From Actinomycetes bacterium (lineage in GTDB: Bacteria > Actinomycetota > Acidimicrobiia > Acidimicrobiales > RAAP-2), in contig JAKBCT010000067.1 of the NCBI GenBank assembly GCA_021807655.1, positions 1 to 5,865 on the forward strand: a DNA stretch of 5,865 nucleotides, given 5' to 3'. Positions 1-5,140 of the stretch are shown here, one piece after another. How positions within the stretch are numbered: position 1 is the first letter of the stretch; the number at the start of each line of letters is the position of its first letter. The position numbers and the translations under genes are program-made. The notes beneath the pieces are model-generated. The model was not told where the DNA came from. It saw only the letters and a program-made list of their open reading frames with translations, and ran no database searches.

Positions 1-1064
1 GTCCCCGACATGCCGACCGGGTGGCCGAGCGCGATCGCGCCGCCGTTGACGTTGACCTTGGACTCGTCGAGGCCGAGGTCGTCCGATGAGGCGAGCCCGA
101 CGGCGGCGAACGCCTCGTTGATCTCGTAGAGGTCCATACCCTTCGGGTCAAGACCGGCGCGAGCGGCGGCCTTGGCGATGGCGTTTGACGGCTGGGACAG
201 CAGTGACGGATCGGGCCCGGCGACCTGGCCGTAGCTCACGAGCTCGCCGATCGGGGTGAGCCCGAGCTGGGCGGCGCGCTCGGCCGACATCACGAGTACC
301 GCGGCCGCGCCGTCGGAGATCTGTGACGCATTGCCGGCGGTGATGGTGCCGTCCTTCTCGAAGGCGCCGCGCAGCTTGCCGAGGGACTCCGCGGTCGTTT
401 CGGCGCGCACGCCCTCGTCGGTGTCGACGATGCGCGGATCGCCCTTGCGCTGGGGAACGGCCACGGGCACGATCTCCTCGGCGAAGCGACCGGCCGCGAT
501 GGCCGCCGCCGCCAGTTGGTGACTGCGGGCGGAGAACTCGTCCTGGCGAGCCCGCGTGATGCGCCCGGCGTTGTAGCGCTCGGTGGCGAGTCCCATCGCG
601 CACTCGTCGAAGGCGCAGGTCAGTCCGTCGAACATCATGGAGTCGACGACGGCCTGGTCGCCGATGCGGTACCCGGCGCGCGCGCCCGGTAGCAGGTACG
701 GCGCGTTGGTCATGGACTCCATGCCGCCGGCGATGATGATGTCGGCCTCACCGGCGCGGATCATCAGGTCGGCGAGGTAGATCGTCTGGAGACCCGACAG
801 GCAGACCTTGTTGATGGTCGTGGCGTGGACGGTCATCGGCACGCCGCCCTTGGTCGCGGCCTGGCGGGCGGTGATCTGACCCTGGCCGGCCTGGATGACC
901 TGTCCCATCAGCACGGCGTCGATGGTCGAGGGGTCTACGCCCGTGCGTTCGAGCACCCCCTTGATCGCGGCGCCGCCGAGGTCTTGGGCGCTCAGGGTGG
1001 CGAAGCCGCCGGCGAGTTTGCCGATGGCGGTGCGCGCACCGGCGACGATAACGCTACGGGACAT
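1..1064 (-). CDS. Acetyl-CoA C-acetyltransferase (thiolase), 3' end cut by window edge
   Basis: Thiolase-fold enzyme that condenses two acetyl-CoA to acetoacetyl-CoA, or does the reverse thiolysis, in the cytoplasm. About 354 residues are visible of the roughly 390 usual for the family. The N-terminus reads MSRSVIVAGARTAIGK. The nucleophilic cysteine is C88 in NKVCLSGL (bases 801-803), followed by the GGMESM segment at 113-118. Further conserved elements are NASQISDGAAA from 245 (S247), the NEAF box at N316-F319, and the catalytic histidine H348 in GHPVG (bases 21-23). These positions agree with those of the classical biosynthetic thiolases. The C-terminal CxG cysteine loop lies beyond the left edge, so completeness cannot be judged. 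The ATG at 1064 is supported by a strong GAGGAGG site. It lies 32 bases after the histidine kinase stop and may be co-transcribed with it. Class membership is firm; acetoacetyl-CoA rather than longer 3-ketoacyl-CoA specificity is inferred from resemblance to FadA4/PhaA types. Confidence 0.95.
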   Translation of the reverse strand, partial: MSRSVIVAGARTAIGKLAGGFATLSAQDLGGAAIKGVLERTGVDPSTIDAVLMGQVIQAGQGQITARQAATKGGVPMTVHATTINKVCLSGLQTIYLADLMIRAGEADIIIAGGMESMTNAPYLLPGARAGYRIGDQAVVDSMMFDGLTCAFDECAMGLATERYNAGRITRARQDEFSARSHQLAAAAIAAGRFAEEIVPVAVPQRKGDPRIVDTDEGVRAETTAESLGKLRGAFEKDGTITAGNASQISDGAAAVLVMSAERAAQLGLTPIGELVSYGQVAGPDPSLLSQPSNAIAKAAARAGLDPKGMDLYEINEAFAAVGLASSDDLGLDESKVNVNGGAIALGHPVGMSG

Positions 1065-1068
1065 GGGG

Positions 1069-1076
1069 TCCTCCTC
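1069..1076 (-). promoter_or_regulatory. Ribosome binding site of the thiolase gene
   Basis: On the minus strand these bases read GAGGAGGA, a near-perfect anti-16S match four bases before the ATG at 1064. It fixes the start codon and is stronger than anything before the histidine kinase start. The thiolase may therefore be translated more efficiently than the upstream genes if all three share a transcript. Confidence 0.85.
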
Positions 1077-1085
1077 ATTGAAACG

Positions 1086-1118
1086 GTGACTAGTGGTCAC
1101 GATACTCGCGGCGGTGAC
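1086..1118. repeat. Cluster of three GTGAC half-sites before the thiolase
   Basis: GTGAC (1086-1090) and GTCAC (1096-1100) form an inverted repeat with a 5-base spacer. A third copy, GTGAC, lies at 1114-1118 and pairs with 1096-1100 as a second, wider dyad (GGTCAC at 1095-1100, GTGACC at 1114-1119). The cluster covers the last codons of the histidine kinase and the gap 22 or more bases before the thiolase ATG. It could be an operator for an internal thiolase promoter. I see no convincing -10/-35 pair there, and the short arms could be chance in GC-rich DNA. Confidence 0.3.
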
Positions 1119-2539
1119 CCCGTTCCGACGGCGCTCGTGGGCTGAGACTCGAAGGGGAGTATCGCCTCGACGACGGTGCCAACCCCGGCCGTCGACTGCA
1201 CGCTGAGTGAGCCCCCGAGGAGTCGGGCGCGCTCGCGCATGCCAACGATGCCGAGCGACGGGGACTCGCCGTCGGAGCGGATGGCCCGGCGCTGGTCGAA
1301 GCCGGTCCCGTCGTCGACAATCGTCACGTGCAGCGCCGCCTCTTGGAACTCGACGTTCACGCGCAGGTGGTGGGCGTTGGCGTGGTGCTGGGCGTTGCGC
1401 AGAGATTCCTGGACGATCCGAAAGGCGCCGAGTTCGACGTCCGACGACAGGCGCGTCGGCGAGCCCTGCACGCTGAGGTGGGTCGACTCGGCGCCCTCGT
1501 CGTCGATGTCCGCGACCAGGCTCGAGAGCGCCGCCACGAGTCCCAACTGGTCCAGGGCCGGCGGGCGCAGGTCGCGCGCGAGCGAGCGGAGCCGCGCCGC
1601 GGCGTCGAGCGCCTGGTTACGGGTCTCGGCGAGCCCGGTCGCCACGATCTCGGGGACGCCCCCGGTGTTGCCGAGGGTCTCGAGTCGCCGCGCGAGGTGC
1701 AAGAACAGCTGGAGCGGTTCGTCGTGCAGTTCTCGGGCGAGGCGACGGCGCTGGTCCTCTTCGACCTGGATCACCTGCTGGGCGAACTGGCGCGCCCGGC
1801 GTTCCTCGTTGCGCTCTTCGGTGATGTCCTCGAAGGTGACCTGACGTCGGGTTGCGGTGCTGTCCAGGGGCAGCGTCACGACGTCGAGCCGGTAGTCGTG
1901 ACTGTCGGCGAGTGACAGGACGCGTCCCGACATCGCGCCGATGTCGAAGTCGTCGTCGAGGACCGCGGCGATGGCGCGTCCCACGACGGCTGCGCCGAAC
2001 AGCGTCGCGGCGGCCGGGTTGGCGTCGGTGACGACACCGCGTTCGTCGATCACGACGATCGGCGAACGGTTCGATTCGAAGAGCCGACGGTACCCCGCCT
2101 CGATCGCGAGTGTGCGCGCGGCGGCTTCGTCGATCCGTTTCTGGGTGAGCCGCTCGGACTCGATCCGACGACCGAAGATGATCGCGACGAGGATAATGAT
2201 CCCGAAGTTCAAGAGGTCGTCGCCGGTGTGGCCCTCGTCGTGGGGCAACATGAGGTCGGGCAGCCAGAGGATGAGCGTCCAGAGCGTGGTGGCGGCCGAA
2301 CCCGCGAGTCCGTAGCGCAACGCCGCGTAGCCGATGGGGATGACGAGCACGGCGACGGGAACGCCCGTCGGGAGCGCCTGGTTGACCAGCGCGGGGTGCA
2401 GGTCCACGAAGTAGTGCACGCCGACGATGCCGAGCACGGTGATCTGGATGATCCAGAACGGGAGGTCGGTGATCGGCGGTCGAACGATCCGTTGGACGAT
2501 CGACCGGTGCGTCAGGTCGGCGTCAGTCGAGGGGGTCAT
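1097..2539 (-). CDS. Membrane PAS sensor histidine kinase (HisKA_3 / NarX-NreB-DesK-like class)
   Basis: Sensor kinase of 480 residues that should autophosphorylate and pass phosphate to the adjacent response regulator. Four hydrophobic segments lie at about 27-47, 58-78, 80-98 and 108-123. A linker follows, then a PAS domain at about 147-240 (the YRRLFESNRSPIVVIDERG type). The HisKA_3 H-box RELHDEPLQ has the phospho-accepting H272 and the D273-xxx-Q277 phosphatase motif of this class. The N-box is around N382, G1 is DDGTGFD (409-415) and G2 is LGIVGMRERA (429-438). There is no cysteine at all, so an NreB-type iron-sulfur sensor is excluded. The ATG at 2539 overlaps the response regulator's 3' end by 17 bases. 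Its ribosome site is weak, which fits translational coupling. The frame stays open to 2764, but those codons are antisense-like overlap of the regulator with no domain content. The stimulus is unknown; His and acidic residues lie in the predicted outer loops. Confidence 0.92.
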   Translation of the reverse strand: MTPSTDADLTHRSIVQRIVRPPITDLPFWIIQITVLGIVGVHYFVDLHPALVNQALPTGVPVAVLVIPIGYAALRYGLAGSAATTLWTLILWLPDLMLPHDEGHTGDDLLNFGIIILVAIIFGRRIESERLTQKRIDEAAARTLAIEAGYRRLFESNRSPIVVIDERGVVTDANPAAATLFGAAVVGRAIAAVLDDDFDIGAMSGRVLSLADSHDYRLDVVTLPLDSTATRRQVTFEDITEERNEERRARQFAQQVIQVEEDQRRRLARELHDEPLQLFLHLARRLETLGNTGGVPEIVATGLAETRNQALDAAARLRSLARDLRPPALDQLGLVAALSSLVADIDDEGAESTHLSVQGSPTRLSSDVELGAFRIVQESLRNAQHHANAHHLRVNVEFQEAALHVTIVDDGTGFDQRRAIRSDGESPSLGIVGMRERARLLGGSLSVQSTAGVGTVVEAILPFESQPTSAVGTGSPPRVS

Positions 2540-3242
2540 TGTTCGGTGCGTTGACGAGTCGATGACTGATGGCGTGGGTGACCGCTTCGGTGCGAGACGT
2601 GACGCCGAGTTTGCCCAGGATGTTCGACACGTACCCCTCGACGGTTCGGATCCCCAGTTCCAATTCGGCGGCGATCTGCTTGTTCGAGCGACCTTGAGCG
2701 AGTAGTTCCAAGACGGCGGTCTCGCGCGGGGTGAGCGTGCCCACGGTCGGCGCGACGGCGTCACGTCGGCGAACCAGTCGCTTCGAGACCTGACGGTCGA
2801 GAACGAAGACGCCGTCGTAGACGGCGCGCACCGCGTCGATGAGCTCCTTGGTGCTCGCGGTCTTCAAGAGGTAGCCGCCGACGCCGACCTCGAGGGCCTC
2901 GGCGACGTAGGCGTACTCGTCGTAGGCCGAGAGGATCAAGATCCGCACCGCCGGTCGCGTCGCGAGGATCGTGCGCGAGAGCTCGAGCCCGCTCATCGAC
3001 GGCAGGTTGACGTCGACCAGGGCGACGTCGGGCGACAAGACCGCCAGCTGCTCGAGCGCCTCTTCGCCGGACCCCGCCGTGGCGATGACCTCGATGGCGG
3101 GGTCCTGCTCGAGCAGCTGACGGGTCCCCTCGCGCACGAGGGCGTGATCGTCGACGATCAGCACCCGGATCGGATTGGACGACGTCGGACCCGTCGCGTC
3201 CGGGGCGTCCTGCGCACCCGGTGGATCGATCACGTCACTCAT
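2523..3242 (-). CDS. NarL/LuxR-family response regulator
   Basis: Two-component transcription factor of 239 residues with no cysteines. The receiver domain at about 25-145 carries the acidic pair D31-D32, phosphoacceptor D77 (ALVDVNLP), switch serine S105 (ILSAYDE) and K127 (YLLKTAS). A linker rich in basic residues (about 150-162) leads to a LuxR-type helix-turn-helix at about 168-222 (LTPRETAVLELLAQGRSNKQIA, then RTVEGYVSNILGKLGV). Residues 1-24 are an extra, Pro/Asp-rich tail before the receiver. In the recognition helix, the positions that contact DNA in NarL (K188, V189, K192) align with E202, G203 and S206, so the target bases need not equal those of NarL. The ATG at 3242 has a purine-rich AAGGGGG site (3246-3252). 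It is the first gene of the leftward operon, paired with the histidine kinase and divergent from the iron-sulfur operon it may regulate. Autoregulation is plausible through the dyad at 3294-3321. Confidence 0.95.
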   Translation of the reverse strand: MSDVIDPPGAQDAPDATGPTSSNPIRVLIVDDHALVREGTRQLLEQDPAIEVIATAGSGEEALEQLAVLSPDVALVDVNLPSMSGLELSRTILATRPAVRILILSAYDEYAYVAEALEVGVGGYLLKTASTKELIDAVRAVYDGVFVLDRQVSKRLVRRRDAVAPTVGTLTPRETAVLELLAQGRSNKQIAAELELGIRTVEGYVSNILGKLGVTSRTEAVTHAISHRLVNAPNNDPLD

Positions 3243-3293
3243 GGTCCCCCTTCAACGATGACCGAGATCGTGCATCGGACTCTCTAAATGTGC

Positions 3294-3321
3294 CACAGTA
3301 CGCACCGTGTTGCGTACCGTG
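3294..3321. promoter_or_regulatory. 28-base imperfect dyad upstream of the response regulator, candidate operator
   Basis: The perfect arms GTACGCA (3298-3304) and TGCGTAC (3311-3317) flank the 6-base spacer CCGTGT. Outside one mismatch (A3297/C3318) the pairing resumes for three more bases on each side (CAC at 3294-3296, GTG at 3319-3321), giving 11-base arms with one mismatch. A second, overlapping inverted repeat, GTACC (3314-3318) with GGTAC (3328-3332), shares the right arm. The centre is about 65 bases upstream of the response regulator ATG, a normal place for an operator. No U-run follows, so it is not a terminator. The binding protein is unknown; autoregulation by the adjacent regulator is one possibility, though the sequence differs from the array at 3472-3527. 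Confidence 0.55.
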
Positions 3322-3423
3322 CTTCTTGGTACTTCCGTAGCGCCGAGACACCCTCTCCGATGCCCCATCCACGGTGACGCCCGATGGTAATCCCGTTGAT
3401 CAGGAATAGTAGCCCTAATTAAT

Positions 3424-3435
3424 TTGAGAACTCAA
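3424..3435. repeat. Short palindrome, TTGAG / CTCAA with AA centre
   Basis: TTGAG (3424-3428) and CTCAA (3431-3435) are perfect inverted arms around AA. It lies just upstream of the TTGACA element at 3451, a typical activator position. It looks like an FNR/CRP-type site at first sight, but the arms are two bases closer than in the FNR consensus, so the family of any binding protein is not determined. Confidence 0.3.
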
Positions 3436-3450
3436 GGTAAAGTCCTGCAC

Positions 3451-3478
3451 TTGACAACGGGTATGCCTGAGTGATAGT
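3451..3478 (+). promoter_or_regulatory. Candidate sigma-70-type promoter of the iron-sulfur operon
   Basis: A perfect -35 hexamer TTGACA (3451-3456) is followed after 16 bases by GATAGT (3473-3478), which matches 4 of 6 positions of TATAAT. A TG-extended alternative, TAGTAC (3475-3480), has an 18-base spacer and a weaker hexamer. Transcription would begin near 3485, leaving a leader of about 60 bases that contains most of the half-site array. The A+T-rich stretch 3416-3425 could act as an UP-like element. The -35 is convincing and the -10 less so. Confidence 0.5.
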
Positions 3479-3527
3479 ACCTAAGTAAATAAGTAGTAAT
3501 ACGGTACTACTTAAGTAGTTCACTACT
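3472..3527. promoter_or_regulatory. Array of AGTA/TACT half-sites, candidate binding region for a NarL-type regulator
   Basis: Three 8-base units ending in AGTA stand in tandem (TGATAGTA, CCTAAGTA and AATAAGTA, 3472-3495). A 9-base perfect inverted repeat follows: TAAGTAGTA at 3490-3498 and TACTACTTA at 3505-3513, with spacer ATACGG. Its right arm is also the left half of a 14-base perfect palindrome at 3506-3519, centred on TTAA. AGTAGT (3514-3519) and ACTACT (3522-3527) then form another inverted pair two bases apart. Read as heptamers, TACTACT-TA-AGTAGTT (3505-3520) fits the 7-2-7 layout of NarL/NarP sites, and its core ACTTAAGT fits the ACTWWAGT core of DosR/DevR boxes. The array ends 20 bases before the ATG at 3548 and overlaps the promoter's start region, which favours repression or roadblock unless another promoter exists. 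That the adjacent regulator binds here is inference. Confidence 0.6.
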
Positions 3528-3547
3528 CCAGAGGCAGAGGGGGAAGC

Positions 3548-5131
3548 ATGGCAGTACAGACCGATGTGACGACGGAGGGCCACCGCGACGTGGCCGCCGG
3601 CGCTCACCTGATCGACCCGATTGCGGTGGCGATACGCACCCGTCGCCCCGAGGCTCCCCCGAGCGAGCGCTTCAGCGCGACCGACCCGTCGCCGGGTCTC
3701 GACATCGCACGTCACCCGCTGGTGGCCAAGATCCTGCACGACCGCAAGTTCCAGTTCCTCATGATCCTGCCCAACCAGATCATCTTCTGGCTCGTCATCG
3801 GAATCGGACTCCTCGGCACGGTCGTGCCGGGACTCAACTTCGCGACGGCGATCACGTGGTACCTGTGGTTCGCGTTGGTCTTCGTGATGATGGTCGTCGT
3901 GGGGCGCGCGTGGTGTGCGATGTGCCCCTTCGGCGGATTCGGTGAGTGGGTCCAGCGCCACGCGTTCTGGAAGCGCAAGAACAGCAGCATCGGCCTCGGC
4001 CTCAAGATGCCCGAGCGGGTGGCCCAGTACGGCTTCTTGCTCTCGGTCGGCGCCTTCTTGTTGCTCACCTGGATCGAGGAGTTCTTCAACATCGCCGGAC
4101 CCGGCAACCCGGCCTCCACCAGTTTCATGGTGCTCGGCATCGTCGGTAGCGCGCTGTTGTTCTTCCTCGTCTTCGAGCGACGTACCTTCTGTCGCTACGT
4201 GTGTCCCCTGACCGCGCTGATCGGCACGGTCGGCACCATGGGTTCGGTCGCCGGATTCCGTACACGCGACCGCGAGGTCTGCGAGTCCTGTGAGACCAAG
4301 GACTGCATGCGCGGCGACGCCGACGGCTACGGCTGCCCCTGGTACACCTGGCCCGGCAGCTCGGACTCGAACTCGGCCTGCGGCCTGTGCACCGAGTGCT
4401 ACAAGGCCTGCCCGAGTGACAACGTCGGTCTCTTCGTCCAAAAGCCGCTGACCTCGGTCGTCGCGCCGTCGCGCCGTCGCGCCGACGTCGCCTGGTCGAT
4501 CGCGCTGCTCTTCGGTCTGGTCGTCTACCAGCAGCTGAACGCGCTGACGGTCTTCGCCAACTTCGACACCTGGTTGAACGCGCACACGCTCTTCCCGCAC
4601 TACCCCGACCCGATCAGCTACCTCGGCATCATCGTCGCGGTCGCGCTCGTCATGGCCGGTTTCGCGTGGGTCTTCAAGCAGAGCTTCGCCCGGGCCGACT
4701 ACACGCCCGCGGTGAGTGGACGCACGTTCGTCGACCGCACGAGCACCTTCCGGTCCTACTTCTTGCCGTTGATGTACGGCATCATCCCGGTCGTCGGTGC
4801 CGACTACTTCGCCCGTCAGCTGCCCAAGTTCTTCCAGCACCTGCCGCGCGTGCCGGTCGCGATCGGGCACCTGTTCGGCTTCGGTTCGACTCAGTCCTCG
4901 CTCTACAACGCGTCGCTCATCTCGTCCAACGCCGGCATCATCGCCGTGCAGGTCGGGGTGATGGCCGCCGGCACGCTCGCCGCGATGTGGACGAGCTGGC
5001 GCATCGCGGGGCGCGACCTCGCACCCGTCGGCGGCAACAAGCGCGTCGTCCAGATCAGCGCGGCGAGTTTCGCGTTGGCCCTGGGCGTCGTCACCGCCGT
5101 GCTGTACATCCTCATGAACGCCGCGGACTAG
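3548..5131 (+). CDS. Membrane-bound iron-sulfur protein, NapH / NosR C-terminal-like polyferredoxin
   Basis: Integral membrane electron-transfer protein of 527 residues. A polar N-terminal tail (about 1-68) precedes membrane segments at about 75-97, 100-120, 160-177, 191-209, 315-336, 357-376, 404-422, 461-482 and 503-523. All 12 cysteines sit in recognisable motifs: C123xxC126P and C215xxxC219P, each just after a membrane helix as in NapH and NosR, and two soluble-loop sets, C245/C248/C253/C263 and C278/C281/C284/C288 (CGLCTECYKACP), able to hold two [4Fe-4S] clusters. Such proteins link quinol oxidation to partner iron-sulfur or flavin proteins. It differs from NosR in having no N-terminal FMN-binding domain, and it is longer than NapH because of a cysteine-free C-terminal half (289-527) with five more helices. 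The ATG at 3548 has a purine-rich AGAGGGGGA site (3535-3543). The next gene begins 9 bases after the stop. The exact partner and direction of electron flow are unknown. Confidence 0.9.
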   Translation: MAVQTDVTTEGHRDVAAGAHLIDPIAVAIRTRRPEAPPSERFSATDPSPGLDIARHPLVAKILHDRKFQFLMILPNQIIFWLVIGIGLLGTVVPGLNFATAITWYLWFALVFVMMVVVGRAWCAMCPFGGFGEWVQRHAFWKRKNSSIGLGLKMPERVAQYGFLLSVGAFLLLTWIEEFFNIAGPGNPASTSFMVLGIVGSALLFFLVFERRTFCRYVCPLTALIGTVGTMGSVAGFRTRDREVCESCETKDCMRGDADGYGCPWYTWPGSSDSNSACGLCTECYKACPSDNVGLFVQKPLTSVVAPSRRRADVAWSIALLFGLVVYQQLNALTVFANFDTWLNAHTLFPHYPDPISYLGIIVAVALVMAGFAWVFKQSFARADYTPAVSGRTFVDRTSTFRSYFLPLMYGIIPVVGADYFARQLPKFFQHLPRVPVAIGHLFGFGSTQSSLYNASLISSNAGIIAVQVGVMAAGTLAAMWTSWRIAGRDLAPVGGNKRVVQISAASFALALGVVTAVLYILMNAAD

Positions 5132-5140
5132 GGAGAGACG

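Larger units (their letters stand above)
3243..3547. other. Divergent regulatory region, A+T-rich at its right end
   Basis: These 305 bases separate the leftward two-component genes from the rightward iron-sulfur operon. I found no credible small gene. The left half has ordinary composition and contains a long dyad (3294-3321). The right half drops in G+C: 30 of 70 bases in 3411-3480 and 16 of 50 in 3481-3530 are G or C, against clearly higher values in the genes on both sides. It contains AATTAATT (3417-3424), a 12-base palindrome (3424-3435), a TTGACA promoter candidate and the half-site array. I could not identify a convincing promoter for the leftward genes. Confidence 0.8.

Noticed and set aside
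1086..1100. Terminator between the histidine kinase and thiolase
   Set aside because: The GTGAC/GTCAC stem is only five bases and no T-run follows on the minus strand.
1176..1915. Plus-strand open frames opposite the histidine kinase
   Set aside because: Arg/Ala/Ser-rich translations without motifs, explained by the GC-rich antisense of a clear kinase gene.
2540..2764. N-terminal extension of the histidine kinase to an upstream ATG at 2764
   Set aside because: The extra 75 codons overlap the response regulator's helix-turn-helix coding region, are rich in Arg/Ser/Pro and show no domain. The ATG at 2539 gives a normal short overlap.
3424..3435. FNR/CRP-type site
   Set aside because: The arms resemble TTGAT/ATCAA, but TTGA and TCAA are separated by 4 rather than 6 bases and the fifth positions differ. 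Kept only as an unassigned palindrome.
3490..3513. Intrinsic terminator
   Set aside because: The 9-base stem is A+T-rich, no T-run follows, and it lies between a promoter candidate and a start codon, so an operator or leader element is more likely.
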